Part shown: piece after piece, positions 1 to 8,798 of the stretch
How positions within the stretch are numbered: position 1 is the stretch's first letter
How the letters are laid out: each line of letters opens with the position of its first letter
Assembly (NCBI RefSeq): GCF_014384895.1
Contig: NZ_JACRSQ010000002.1
Coordinates: 1 to 64,000, forward strand
Reading direction: 5' to 3'
From: Bianquea renquensis
Lineage (GTDB): Bacteria; Bacillota; Clostridia; Lachnospirales; Bianqueaceae
Length of the DNA: 64,000 nucleotides
Notes under the pieces: generated by a model
The model's database searches: none
Seen by the model: only the letters and a program-made list of their open reading frames with translations
Told to the model about the DNA's origin: nothing
Program-made: the position numbers and the translations under genes

Positions 1-372
1 GCGATCTCCAAGCGGTTGCCGGAACTGGACAAGCTGATCATGTCTGCCTATGAGGACAAGGTGCTGGGGCGTGTGCCGGAAAGCGTCTGTATTCAACTGC
101 TCAATCAGTACGAGGCAGAACGCAGAGAAAAGCAGGATCGCCGCAGGGAACTGACCGAGCAGCTTGCCGTCAGCCGTGAGAATGAAAAGTCCGCGGACGC
201 ATGGCTGGATATGATGCAGGACTACGCCCAGCTGGAAGAACTGGATCGCCCGACACTGGTGCGTCTGATTGAGAAGATCGTCATCGGTGACCGCTACACC
301 GTGGACGATCACGAAGAACGGGACATTCACATCTATTACAACTTCGTCGGTTACATTGAAATCGAAGAATAA
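1..372 (+). CDS. Large serine recombinase, C-terminal end (5' partial)
   Basis: The reading frame is open from the first base, so the gene starts left of the window. The visible 123 codons are charged and helical, with a Lys/Arg/Glu-rich coiled-coil stretch, then a segment reading VRLIEKIVIGDR and an ending rich in Ile/Tyr/Glu. This is the usual tail (DUF4368-like) of large serine recombinases that excise and integrate conjugative or mobilisable elements of Clostridia. The catalytic N-terminal domain is not visible. These recombinase genes normally lie at one end of their element, so an element boundary could fall in the 373-480 gap, but no repeat that would fix an attachment site can be seen. 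The alternative is a degraded relic recombinase. Confidence 0.8.
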   Translation, partial: AISKRLPELDKLIMSAYEDKVLGRVPESVCIQLLNQYEAERREKQDRRRELTEQLAVSRENEKSADAWLDMMQDYAQLEELDRPTLVRLIEKIVIGDRYTVDDHEERDIHIYYNFVGYIEIEE

Positions 373-485
373 TGCTGTCATACTTTATGCGAAGTGAACT
401 AAAAAATTATACCCAGAGTAATCACGATTTTTTCTCATGGTTAGTGAAGCAACAAATTGGCATGGCGTTTCATCTGCCGGATATA

Positions 486-514
486 TTGACAAACAACCGG
501 ATGTATAGTATACT
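486..514 (+). promoter_or_regulatory. Promoter of the ABC exporter operon
   Basis: A consensus -35 TTGACA (486-491) is followed after exactly 17 bp by TATACT (509-514). It is followed at once by inverted repeats, so this promoter is probably strong but repressed. Confidence 0.8.
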
Positions 515-515
515 G

Positions 516-579
516 ATAGTTAGCAACAACTAACTATGGAGGTTAGTATTTTGGTAGGAAATAGTTAGTTTAAACTAAC
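516..579. promoter_or_regulatory. Paired palindromic operators after the ABC operon promoter
   Basis: Site 1 is ATAGTTAG-6 bp-CTAACTAT (516-537), two bases after the -10 box. Site 2 is the perfect 16-bp palindrome GTTAGTTTAAACTAAC (564-579). A further half-site GGTTAG lies at 541-546. All share the GTTAG/CTAAC half-site. The placement over the transcription start suggests repression by a dimeric regulator of MarR or TetR type, which is inference. No regulator gene lies next to it in the window. Confidence 0.7.
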
Positions 580-598
580 CTCTATATAAAAATTGGGG

Positions 599-760
599 AT
601 GCAAAGCATAGAAATAACAAAGGCTTTTGAAAAAGGGCGGCATTCTCTCGCGGATATGGATTTTGAGGGCGGCGGCTGTCGCTCTGCTGGTTTGGTGCGG
701 TATATAGAAAAGACGGAATCTGCCGGTGAGATAACGGTATGCAAGATAAAGGAGAGATAA
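599..760 (+). CDS. Small ORF leading the ABC exporter operon, unrecognised
   Basis: A 53-codon frame from ATG 599 starts 20 bp after the second operator and stops two bases before the ATPase start codon. The ATPase Shine-Dalgarno (GGAGAG, 751-756) lies inside its last codons, so the two would be translationally coupled. The peptide is mixed in charge, has no membrane segment, and matches no family I recognise. Its own ribosome binding site is poor (GGGG directly before ATG). It could be a real small protein, a leader peptide, or the fused remains of a lost gene. Confidence 0.3.
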   Translation: MQSIEITKAFEKGRHSLADMDFEGGGCRSAGLVRYIEKTESAGEITVCKIKER

Positions 761-762
761 GG

Positions 763-1461
763 ATGCTGATACGCGTAAAGGATGCTGTAAAAAAGTACGG
801 CAAGGGAGAGACAGAGGTATATGCGCTTGACCATGCGGAGCTGGAACTGGATGAGGGCAAGATATGCGTCATCCTTGGCCCGTCAGGGTCTGGAAAAAGC
901 ACGCTTCTGAATATGCTGGGCGGACTGGATACACTGGACAGCGGAGAACTGACGGTAGCAGGCAGGAAGGTAACGGGACTGTCGCAGGAGCAGCGCACCG
1001 ATTACCGCAAGGAGGATGTGGGCTTTGTCTTTCAGTTTTACAATTTGATTCCCGATCTGACGGTGGAAGAGAATATTGAAGTGGTGGCGGATATCTCCGC
1101 CCATCCACTGGATATGGATGAGGTGCTTCGGGCGCTGGACATTGAAAAGTATCGCCGCCGTTTTCCCAAAGAGCTGTCCGGCGGACAGCAGCAGCGGGTG
1201 GCAATCGCCCGCGCGATGATCAAGAATCCCAAGCTGCTGCTCTGCGACGAGCTGACCGGGGCGCTGGATACCAAATCCTCCAGGCAGGTGCTGAAATTTG
1301 TGGAGAAGATGAATCGGCAGTTCGGCACCACAGTCGTCATCATCACACATAACGAAGCGATTGCAGGTATGGCGGATCAGGTGATCCGGCTGAAGGACGG
1401 GCAGGTTTCGGAGAGCCTGCTAAACCAGCGGAAAATTCCGGCGGCAGAGCTTGTGCTGTGA
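763..1461 (+). CDS. ABC transporter ATP-binding protein (MacB/LolD class)
   Basis: The 232-residue cytoplasmic ATPase is predicted to power the FtsX-type permease encoded next. It has Walker A GPSGSGKS (39-46), Q-loop FVFQFYN (about 88-94), signature LSGGQQQ (138-144), Walker B LLLCDE (158-163) and the switch His in IITHN (196). Length and motifs fit the MacB/LolD/YknY class, which moves peptides, lipids or antibiotics by mechanotransmission rather than bulk transport. The start at ATG 763 is chosen because GGAGAG lies eight bases upstream; a longer frame from 739 has no such site. The gene is second after a tightly operated promoter and is followed by the permease after 12 bp. A peptide-antibiotic export or stress role is inference. 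Confidence 0.9.
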   Translation: MLIRVKDAVKKYGKGETEVYALDHAELELDEGKICVILGPSGSGKSTLLNMLGGLDTLDSGELTVAGRKVTGLSQEQRTDYRKEDVGFVFQFYNLIPDLTVEENIEVVADISAHPLDMDEVLRALDIEKYRRRFPKELSGGQQQRVAIARAMIKNPKLLLCDELTGALDTKSSRQVLKFVEKMNRQFGTTVVIITHNEAIAGMADQVIRLKDGQVSESLLNQRKIPAAELVL

Positions 1462-1473
1462 GGAGGCGGTGGG

Positions 1474-3699
1474 ATGAAGCTGAACAGACGCTATACCCGG
1501 AATATCCGGGAAAACCTGTCCTTTTATATTGCTTCCACGATATTGACCATCGTAACGCTGTTGCTGTATTTCCTGTTCAATATCGCCGGAAACGCAATTC
1601 TGGATTTCAGCGAGGATTTTTATGAGCGGAATCAGGTAGAGGACGCGCATTTTACCACCTATATGGCCATTCCGGAGGAAGAGCTTGCGAAGCTTTCGGA
1701 TACATATCATGTGACCACAGAGGCACAAAGGTATATCAATATTGAAACGGACGGCGTGACCGCCCGTGTGTTCAGCAGAACGGAAAAAGTGGACCTGTAT
1801 GAGGTTACGCAGGGCAAGGACGCTGAACGTGATAATGAGATCGTCATCTCCGAGGGATACGCCGTTGCCAATGCCGTTTCCATCGGAAGCCGTATGAAAA
1901 TCGGTGACAAGGAATACACGGTCGCCGGTTTTATGCAGCGCCCGGATTATCTGTACATGCTGGAGAGCGAGGAGGATGCCTACAAAAATGTTTCCACCTT
2001 CTATCTCTGCTACATGACCGGCAGCGCGTTTGAAGCTCTGGGCGATACAGGCTGCCAGTATCTTGTGAGATATACAGGGGATTCCGACATCACGGGATTT
2101 CGCAAGGCCGTGCATGAGCAGTACTATATGCGCTCCTATTCCTCCGCCGCGGAAAATCCCCGGATCACCATGGTGGAACAGCAGGCGCAGATGTTTATCG
2201 TAATGGCGTATGTGCTGTTGTGCATCCTTCCTTTGATCGCGGTGGTCCTGATCAGTATTATTATCAGCCGTAAGGTGAAATCCGAACAGCGCATGATCGG
2301 CACGCTTTCGGCTCTCGGCTATAAAAAGGGACAGCTGATGCGCCATTATGCCGGGTTTGCGGTGATTCCGGGACTTGTGGGAGGTGTTTTCACGGCAATC
2401 ATCTCCGCAATCGCAGCCCAGCCGCTCAGCGAAATGGGGCTCCAGGACTATGAACCCATGCACGTTGCGGGACATTTGAATCCGCTTGCCGCGCTGCTTG
2501 GCTTGCTGGTTCCCACGGCCCTCTATGTCATTGCCGCGCTGCTCTCTGTCCGGCGGCTGCTCAAAAAAGATACGGTGCTGCTGCTCAGCGGCAATGCCGA
2601 CGGCGGAAAGAAAAAACTGAGACGCGTTTTGGCAGGAAACAAGATGTCCTTTCGAATAAAGTTGGCAATTCGCTCCCTCCTCGGCAATCCCGCGCGGAGT
2701 CTCGTCATTCTCTTGGGCGTGTTTCTCGGCTTCTTTATTATGCTGCTCGGCCAGGGCTTCTTCGATTCCATCAACCGTATGGGCGATACAGCAGCGGAAG
2801 CGGCCGGAAGCTTTGAACACCAATACATTTTAAATGAGATGCTGACGGAAAATCCTTACGGCGGGGACACCATGCTGGTTTCCGCTGTGGAACACGACGG
2901 CGGAAGTAAGCTGTCCGTCATCGGAACAACAGACTCCAATCCATACCTTGAGCCCAAGGATGCGGACGGAAACATCATCTCCATTGAGAACGGGTATTAT
3001 ATTACCAGTCTTGCACAGCTGACTCTCGGCTGGCAGACGGGCGATACGGTGACAGTATACAATCCGCTTTCCCTGGAAAAGAAAGAAATTCAGATCGCGG
3101 GCGTTATTCAGAATCATGTGCAGAAAAGCATTATCACCTCTAAAAGGCTTGCCGCGGAGCTTACAGGGCTCGACGAGAACAGCTTCAACTGTATAGTCAG
3201 CAGTGGTGCGCTGTCCATCCCCGAGGCGAAAATCGCGCAGGAAAGCCAAAGGTCGGATATCACCGAGCAGGCGAAAACCATGACAGCGCAGATGGATTTC
3301 CTGCTCCAAATGATTATCGGGCTGGGCATTGTCATCTGCATTGCGGCGGTGTATGTGGCGGTAAATATGCTGGTGACAGAAAGCCGCAGCAATATATCCA
3401 TGCTGAAAGTGCTGGGATATCGGGATAAACAGATTAACAAAATTGTGCTGCGGACGCACCATATTCTGCTGCCTATAGGCATTTTGCTGGCAATTCCGTG
3501 TACCTACGCGGCGGCTCACGCCTTTTTCCTGATGATGGTGGATTACGGAGTGATGCTGATCGACACCTATATATCGCCTAAGAGCTATATTCTGTCCATT
3601 CTGCTCACGGCCGGCTGCTATTTCGGTTCCCTCTGGCTGCTGCGCCGAAAGGTGAAAAAGGTGGATATGATCGAAAGTCTGAAAGATAACCGGGAGTGA
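1474..3699 (+). CDS. FtsX-like ABC transporter permease
   Basis: The 741-residue membrane protein is the partner of the preceding ATPase. One membrane segment near residues 15-40 is followed by a large extracellular domain (about 45-240). Three segments (about 245-360) then carry the FtsX-type stretch with SALGYKKGQL. A second half begins with a membrane segment near 410-430, has another outside domain, and ends with three segments including the motif KVLGYRDKQI. This duplicated one-plus-three layout is the usual form of large Firmicutes FtsX permeases. RBS GGAGGCGG lies just before ATG 1474. The gene ends 6 bp before the methyltransferase gene, so all three form one operon. The substrate cannot be told from sequence. 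Confidence 0.88.
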   Translation: MKLNRRYTRNIRENLSFYIASTILTIVTLLLYFLFNIAGNAILDFSEDFYERNQVEDAHFTTYMAIPEEELAKLSDTYHVTTEAQRYINIETDGVTARVFSRTEKVDLYEVTQGKDAERDNEIVISEGYAVANAVSIGSRMKIGDKEYTVAGFMQRPDYLYMLESEEDAYKNVSTFYLCYMTGSAFEALGDTGCQYLVRYTGDSDITGFRKAVHEQYYMRSYSSAAENPRITMVEQQAQMFIVMAYVLLCILPLIAVVLISIIISRKVKSEQRMIGTLSALGYKKGQLMRHYAGFAVIPGLVGGVFTAIISAIAAQPLSEMGLQDYEPMHVAGHLNPLAALLGLLVPTALYVIAALLSVRRLLKKDTVLLLSGNADGGKKKLRRVLAGNKMSFRIKLAIRSLLGNPARSLVILLGVFLGFFIMLLGQGFFDSINRMGDTAAEAAGSFEHQYILNEMLTENPYGGDTMLVSAVEHDGGSKLSVIGTTDSNPYLEPKDADGNIISIENGYYITSLAQLTLGWQTGDTVTVYNPLSLEKKEIQIAGVIQNHVQKSIITSKRLAAELTGLDENSFNCIVSSGALSIPEAKIAQESQRSDITEQAKTMTAQMDFLLQMIIGLGIVICIAAVYVAVNMLVTESRSNISMLKVLGYRDKQINKIVLRTHHILLPIGILLAIPCTYAAAHAFFLMMVDYGVMLIDTYISPKSYILSILLTAGCYFGSLWLLRRKVKKVDMIESLKDNRE

Positions 3700-3705
3700 A
3701 ACGCT

Positions 3706-4503
3706 ATGGAAAAGGTGAATATACAAGGCGTGCCGGAAACCATGCTGCAAACACTGTATGCCCGCGCCACCTATTCCAAAAGTAACAGCCGCATCTTTTG
3801 CGATGAAAAATCCGTTGAGGTGGTCAAGGCGCTGGACTACGATTTTTCAAGCGCGGAGAAGGATATGCTGATGAGCAAGGGTGTGATTGCCCGCACGCTG
3901 CTGCTGGACCGCATGGTGAAAGTATACATAGAAAAAAATCCCAATCTCACAGTGGTGAATATCGCCTGCGGCATGGATACGCGGGTATACCGGCTGGATA
4001 ATGGAAAGCTCCGCTGGTACAACCTCGACCTCCCCGAAACCATCGAGGTGCGCCGCCACTTTTTTGAGGAAAACGGGCGGATTTCCACCATTGCCAAATC
4101 CGCTATGGATGACAGCTGGGCGAGAGAGGTTGAACCGACAGAAGAACAGGTGCTGGTCATTATCGAGGGGCTGACCATGTATCTGTGCGAAACAGATGTG
4201 CGGAAGATTCTTTCCATTATCGCGGATGCCTTTGCAAACGCGGAGGTGATCATGGAGATCATGTCGCCATTCGCAGTAAAACACATCAGGGAAAAATCGA
4301 TTTTGGACTCTAAAGCGAAGTTTACATGGGGACTGAAATCCGGCAAGGAATTGGAGCAGCTTGCGCCGTCCTTTCGCTGGGTAGAGGACGTCAGCCTAGC
4401 GGAAGGCATGAAAATGATGACGCCCTCTTACCGTCTGGTATCATGGATCCCTGCCGTGCGGAACATTTCTAACAAGCTGGCGGTGCTGTCTGAAAGAACT
4501 TAA
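3706..4503 (+). CDS. Class I SAM-dependent methyltransferase, LCMT/TcmP-like
   Basis: The 265-residue protein resembles the leucine carboxyl methyltransferase/TcmP O-methyltransferase family. A motif I variant NIACGMDTRVYRL (about 83-95) binds S-adenosylmethionine. It is followed by the acidic YNLDLPE segment (about 106-112) and by VIIEGLTMYL (about 149-158), both typical of the family. Such genes often sit behind ABC/FtsX operons in Clostridia, and a role in modifying the exported compound or a small-molecule carboxylate or hydroxyl is inference. It ends the operon and overlaps the stop of the convergent GH94 gene by 4 bp, so there is no room for a terminator between them. Confidence 0.82.
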   Translation: MEKVNIQGVPETMLQTLYARATYSKSNSRIFCDEKSVEVVKALDYDFSSAEKDMLMSKGVIARTLLLDRMVKVYIEKNPNLTVVNIACGMDTRVYRLDNGKLRWYNLDLPETIEVRRHFFEENGRISTIAKSAMDDSWAREVEPTEEQVLVIIEGLTMYLCETDVRKILSIIADAFANAEVIMEIMSPFAVKHIREKSILDSKAKFTWGLKSGKELEQLAPSFRWVEDVSLAEGMKMMTPSYRLVSWIPAVRNISNKLAVLSERT

Positions 4504-6845
4504 TACACGACAACGATTTCCACCGATTGCTTGCCGCGTATGGTATCGTAAGGCAGGAAGTTGCTGTCCAGCGTTTCCCCGTCGACGATGATTTTCTTTG
4601 CGCGCGCGTTTTCCACAGGGAGCTTGGGGGATTGAACCGTGCAGGAAATTCCCCGGTAAATTCTCGTGTAGGAGAAACCGTCCCATTCCAGCGGCACACA
4701 GGGATCGATTATGACCCCATCGTAATCCGGACGGAAGCCCAGGATATACTGAGAGGCAGCGAGAAACATCCACGAAGCCGTACCGCTGAGCCATGAGCAT
4801 TCGCCGGAGCCGTAGCGCTCGTGCGACGGACCCACCATGGAGGACGAGTAGATATACGGCTCAACTTTGCATACATCCGCTCGGTCATTGCGAACCGTGG
4901 GGAGTTCTCTGTGATAGAGGGAGTAGGCATCCTCGTTTCGCCCGAGAAGCGTCTCCGCAATAATCGCCCATGTGCTTGCGTGGAAGAAGAGTCCGCCGTT
5001 TTCACGTATGCCGGTCTTCATGCCAAAGAAATATTTCTTTTGAAAATCGATTCCGGAGGAAGCGGGGGCGTGGGAGACAACGCCGAGATCGCAGAACAGA
5101 TATTGTTTGACGTTTTCAAAGCAGGAATTCCCCTTTTCCGCCGATGGGAGACGGCTGAGGACCGCCCATGACTGCGGATTTAGGAATATCTTGTTGTACT
5201 CATCATCGTCGGTACCATACTTCTCGCCGTAATCGGTGAAACCTCGCAAATACCACTTGCCGTCCCATAGGACTGGTTCCACACTCCGGCACCACTCATA
5301 GTACTGTTTCGCCCACTGCGTGTTTTCGGTATCCTTCAGGTGCTCGAAGAGGTGGATCAGCTCGTAGGCTGCATGCGCGGCCTGGAAAAAGACAAATGCG
5401 CTCTCCGCCTTATGCTTATCCCATGAAATTTTCGAGAGGCTGTCGTTCCAGTCGCTTCCGAGAAAAAGCGGTACGCCGTGCTCTCCGAGATGATGTTTTG
5501 TGAATTCAAGCCCCAGCTTCAGATGTTGCAGAACCGTTCCCTCTCCGCCGTCGATAAAGGGGATCAATTCTTCGAGAAAACCGTAATCTCCAGTCTCCTT
5601 CACGTAGGTGCAGACAGAGAACACCGTCCAGATATGGTCGTCCGAGCGCCCCCCGCCCATGGACTCACCGGTTCCGGGAAAATAAAGGGTGCGAGCGTTA
5701 CCATCCGACTTCTGAATGCCCATAAGGGTCCGCAGCCGCTCCTTCACTTTATCTGGAGCGGAGTGGACAACGCCGAGAACATCCTGCATACTGTCGCGGT
5801 AGCCCCATCCTCTGTCCAGTCCGCGCTCATAAAATGAAATAAATCTTGACCAATTAAAGGTCATGCGGCACTGGTAGGGGTGCCAGATATTGAGCATTGT
5901 ATTCATCTGCTCATCGGGGGTTTTGACTTGAAGATAGCGGCTGTTCTTCCTCCACGCCGCCTTGAGCTCCTCAAGCTGCTCATGGACGAGGGGGTAATCT
6001 GACGCGCTTGCCACCTGCTCCTTTATCTCCTCTTCGTCGCATGCGTTTCCTATGGTAAAGACGAAGCTTTTTTCTTCCCCCGGTGCAAGGGACACCGGAC
6101 AGCAAAAGCTTCCGCACGCATTATCGCCGTTTATATCGGAGTTGCCGCACACACCCCGCTCCACCGCAATGGGGTTGGATTCGTCGCGGCATGTTCCGAG
6201 AAATTCAATGCGCGCGCAATCATGCCCCTCTATGGGCAGGTCAGTGGCAATATAGCTCAGCAGCCGCTTTTCTCTGATGAAATCGTCGGAAGGATTGAAG
6301 ATGATTGCGTTGCCCTTTCTCCGGCAGTCAAAAAAGTATCGCGGCCAGTCGCATTCGATATCGTATTTTGCAATATAGCAGCTGAATTCAACATAGCTAA
6401 AGAGTTTTAGATTCTTAACGGTTGCCGATGTATTTTTCACGGTTCCCTTCCAGATTTCGTACTGTTTTCCCTCTGGAATAAAATATGTGATCTCGCTTTG
6501 GATTCCGTCCTTTTCCGAAGAAATTCTTGTATAGCCCATTCCATGGCGGCAGCTGTAGCTGTCCAGCTCAGCCTGCACCGGCTGCCATGTGGGAGACCAT
6601 ACCGCACCGCTGCCCATATCCTTAAAGTAAAGGTATCTTCCGGGACGGTCGTAGGGAATTCGATTAAAGTTATAGCGCGTGATGCGAAAGTTTCCAGGAT
6701 CTCTGTCGAACACCAGCCCACCGGCGGTATTGGAAATAATCCCGCTAAAACCGCCGTCGCCCAGATAATTGAGCCACGGTGTAGGCGTGTCCGGCCGAGT
6801 TATCACATATTCCCGATTGTCATTGTCATAATATCCATACTTCAT
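4500..6845 (-). CDS. GH94 glycoside phosphorylase (cellobiose phosphorylase-like)
   Basis: The 781-residue protein is close to the usual length of GH94 inverting phosphorylases (about 800). The N-terminus carries the typical pattern YGYYDNDNREYVITRPDTP, then WLNYLGDGGFSGIISNTAGG. RGLDRGWGYRDS (about 351-362) and the GSDWND block near residue 465 hold the expected catalytic acid Asp. These enzymes split beta-linked disaccharides with phosphate in the cytoplasm and yield a sugar 1-phosphate. Cellobiose is the nearest specificity from overall resemblance, but laminaribiose or chitobiose types cannot be excluded. ATG 6845 is chosen because GGAGG lies nine bases upstream; a TTG directly before it is also possible. 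No sugar transporter is adjacent. Confidence 0.85.
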   Translation of the reverse strand: MKYGYYDNDNREYVITRPDTPTPWLNYLGDGGFSGIISNTAGGLVFDRDPGNFRITRYNFNRIPYDRPGRYLYFKDMGSGAVWSPTWQPVQAELDSYSCRHGMGYTRISSEKDGIQSEITYFIPEGKQYEIWKGTVKNTSATVKNLKLFSYVEFSCYIAKYDIECDWPRYFFDCRRKGNAIIFNPSDDFIREKRLLSYIATDLPIEGHDCARIEFLGTCRDESNPIAVERGVCGNSDINGDNACGSFCCPVSLAPGEEKSFVFTIGNACDEEEIKEQVASASDYPLVHEQLEELKAAWRKNSRYLQVKTPDEQMNTMLNIWHPYQCRMTFNWSRFISFYERGLDRGWGYRDSMQDVLGVVHSAPDKVKERLRTLMGIQKSDGNARTLYFPGTGESMGGGRSDDHIWTVFSVCTYVKETGDYGFLEELIPFIDGGEGTVLQHLKLGLEFTKHHLGEHGVPLFLGSDWNDSLSKISWDKHKAESAFVFFQAAHAAYELIHLFEHLKDTENTQWAKQYYEWCRSVEPVLWDGKWYLRGFTDYGEKYGTDDDEYNKIFLNPQSWAVLSRLPSAEKGNSCFENVKQYLFCDLGVVSHAPASSGIDFQKKYFFGMKTGIRENGGLFFHASTWAIIAETLLGRNEDAYSLYHRELPTVRNDRADVCKVEPYIYSSSMVGPSHERYGSGECSWLSGTASWMFLAASQYILGFRPDYDGVIIDPCVPLEWDGFSYTRIYRGISCTVQSPKLPVENARAKKIIVDGETLDSNFLPYDTIRGKQSVEIVVVY

Positions 6846-6885
6846 CAAGCGATTCCTCCGTTTTTGAATGACGTACTTTGGCTAG

Positions 6886-6930
6886 ATTATAACACAAATG
6901 AGTGTTAAATTCAACAAAGTTTGAACTTTG
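6886..6930 (-). promoter_or_regulatory. Promoter of the GH94 gene with nested inverted repeats
   Basis: On the minus strand TTGAAT (6909-6914) and TATAAT (6886-6891) are separated by 17 bp. The spacer contains the inverted repeat AACAC-6 bp-GTGTT (6891-6906). Another, CAAAGTT-2 bp-AACTTTG (6915-6930), abuts the -35 box. Both are likely operators for sugar-responsive control; the regulators are unknown. Confidence 0.65.
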
Positions 6931-7109
6931 GTTCTGAATAAAAATTCATGAAGAATTTTTGATTTCAAATTCTTGTTTCCACAGTCATGCTGCGATTCCA
7001 CCAGGCGCAGTTTTCTAGTGGTACTGGCTTTCCCTCCATACCTGGACTTTTATCAACGGAAAAGGCGGTATACTTTTATGTGATTCCCATTGTGCAGCAT
7101 ATGTTTTAT

Positions 7110-7788
7110 CTATGCTTCCAAACAGTTCTGATTCAACAGAAAATCATATAATCCAATATGCAAAATGCCGTCCTCATCTGTCCATGGTTTCGCATGTGTT
7201 TTGGTTATAATAATTTTTTTAAAAAAATCATTTGTGTTTTTTAATGGTCTTAACTCTGTTGTCAATTTATCTTGTTCGCTGACGGACAAGGCAGACTGAA
7301 TATAGTACCTTTTGGAACCCATATTTACAACAAAGTCAATCTCGCATTGCTTTCTTACCCTTTTTCCGTCACTTGTTTCCGAAACCTCAACAACGCCAAC
7401 ATCCACAGCATAACCCCGATATATTAATTCATTGTATTCACTTATATCCTTGAAATACACTTCTGAAAACAGGTTCTTGAGATAATTCATTTTTTCTTTA
7501 TCATGTTTAAAAAAAATAAGCTGCGGCATACCTCCATAGAGAGCATACTCCTCATAGGCTTCTGATTTATCTCCGCCGACATACTCAAAATATTCCTTAA
7601 AGGTCAGTGGAAATACTTGAAGCTGGTCGCCTCTGCCTCTGAAAGCTGTCATTACATCTTGCGATAAAAGCTTTGAATTACTTCCCGTTACATAAATATC
7701 AACATTGCGAAGCCGCATTAAACCGTTTAAGACATTATACAACTTAATGTTTTCCGGATTTTCAATTTCCTCTTTTGAAATGGCGTAC
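7110..7788 (-). pseudogene. Decayed AAA ATPase of the DUF4143 family
   Basis: The frame keeps pieces of the widespread ATPases with an AAA N-terminal half and a DUF4143 C-terminal half: IYVTGSNSKLLS, FRGRGDQLQVFPLTFKEYFEY, GGMPQL, and the late GYAVDVGVVE and CEIDFVV segments. Two things are missing. The N-terminus with Walker A and B is absent, because an in-frame stop lies just upstream of the part that starts QYAISKEE. The middle of DUF4143 is also gone: SEYN runs straight into ELIYRGYAVDVG. Family members are about 400-450 residues; about 225 remain. It can hardly hydrolyse ATP. Such genes are common in accessory regions and decay often. Confidence 0.75.
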
Positions 7789-7819
7789 TGCGCCTATACA
7801 AAAAAATTATCAATAGTTC

Positions 7820-7848
7820 TTGACTTTCTCGCGAACCTGGTATAGGAT
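7820..7848 (+). promoter_or_regulatory. Promoter of the sugar catabolism island
   Basis: TTGACT (7820-7825) and TAGGAT (7843-7848) lie 17 bp apart, 59 bp before the deaminase start codon. Confidence 0.6.
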
Positions 7849-7907
7849 AAAAGGCAGATATAGATATCGATTTCTATTAGATTCGATTGGCAAAAAAGGA
7901 GGCTACC

Positions 7908-8675
7908 ATGAGAGATAAGGATGGACAGTATACCGCAATGTTTAGCGTCAGACAATTTCCAACGAGAGACGCATTGGGAGCGGCTTCCTGTGATGATGTG
8001 GTCAACACCATCGCAGAACTTCTCAAAGTGAAAGAGACAATTTCTATGATCTTTGCCGCTGCGCCATCACAGATGGATTTCCTGAGCCGGTTCCGGCAGG
8101 ATTCCAGAGTAGACTTTACTAGGATTCACGCCTTCCACATGGATGAGTACATAGGCCTGGCGGAGGGAGCGCCCCAGGGATTTGCCCAATTTCTGAAGGA
8201 TGCTCTGTTCGACCACGTTCCCTTTGCATCCGTGAACTGTCTGAATGGAAACGCGGGAGATCCGGAGGCGGAGTGCCGACGGTATGAGGCCCTTCTACAG
8301 GAAAATCCGGCGGACATAGTGTGCCTTGGCATTGGGGAGAACGGTCATATTGCCTTTAATGATCCCCACGTGGCGGATTTTCACGACCCGCGGCTGGTGA
8401 AAATTGTGGAGCTGGACCAGACGTGCCGCACCCAGCAAGTCCATGACGGGTGTTTTCAGGAGATATCCCAGGTGCCGGCCCGCGCCATGACGCTGACGAT
8501 CCCCGCTCTCATCTCTGCGCCCTACCATTTCTGCATGGTGCCGGCGCCGACAAAGGCTCAGGCGGTGTACCGCACAGTCACCGGCCCCATCGAGGAGGCG
8601 TGCCCTGCAAGCATCCTGCGCACATGTAGGCAGACTGTGCTCTATCTGGATCAGGATAGCGGCGCACTTTTGTAA
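7908..8675 (+). CDS. Glucosamine-6-phosphate deaminase/isomerase family protein
   Basis: The 255-residue protein is of the NagB family, which converts glucosamine 6-phosphate to fructose 6-phosphate and ammonia in the cytoplasm. Seen are FHMDEYIG (about 74-81) and CLGIGENGHIAFNDP (about 138-152), which hold the family's catalytic Asp and the His of the ring-opening step, plus a C-terminal AMTLTIPAL and APTKAQA. The phosphate-loop region is less standard: it reads FAAAPSQMDFL where NagB has a Gly-rich TGSTP. The substrate could therefore be a related amino sugar or ketohexose phosphate. ATG 7908 follows AAGGAGG at 7897-7903. It heads a run of sugar isomerases and Gfo/Idh enzymes that suits amino sugar or sugar-acid use. 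Confidence 0.8.
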   Translation: MRDKDGQYTAMFSVRQFPTRDALGAASCDDVVNTIAELLKVKETISMIFAAAPSQMDFLSRFRQDSRVDFTRIHAFHMDEYIGLAEGAPQGFAQFLKDALFDHVPFASVNCLNGNAGDPEAECRRYEALLQENPADIVCLGIGENGHIAFNDPHVADFHDPRLVKIVELDQTCRTQQVHDGCFQEISQVPARAMTLTIPALISAPYHFCMVPAPTKAQAVYRTVTGPIEEACPASILRTCRQTVLYLDQDSGALL

Positions 8676-8683
8676 GGGGGCTC

Positions 8684-8792
8684 GTGTGAAAAATAAGCTC
8701 GATCGCGTATTTTTCGCACAGCTATTTGTGCCGGAGCGTCACAAATAGCCGTGGTGGCAGAATTGCCCCGTCGCTGACGCTCCAGAATGGAG
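8684..8792 (+). repeat. Structured intergenic element, copy 1
   Basis: This is the first of three related copies (others at 9690 and 16904). Hairpin 1 is GTGTGAAAAATA paired with TATTTTTCGCAC. Hairpin 2 is GCTATTTGTG (8721-8730) paired with CACAAATAGC (8740-8749), with loop CCGGAGCGT. The 3' part TGACGCTCC (8775-8783) is an exact complement of the loop-side stretch GGAGCGTCA (8733-8741). The last bases CTCC-5 bp-GGAG (8780-8792) form a small stem whose GGAG is the Shine-Dalgarno of the next gene (ATG 8799). Confidence 0.8.
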
Positions 8793-8798
8793 ATTTTT

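Noticed and set aside
1..480. Attachment site of a mobile element
   Set aside because: The recombinase end suggests an element edge, but no direct or inverted repeat could be matched inside the window.
1420..2823. Long open frame of 467 codons on the minus strand opposite the FtsX permease gene
   Set aside because: It is antisense to a gene with clear domain motifs, has low-complexity His/Gln-rich sequence and no ribosome site; GC-rich codons open it by chance.
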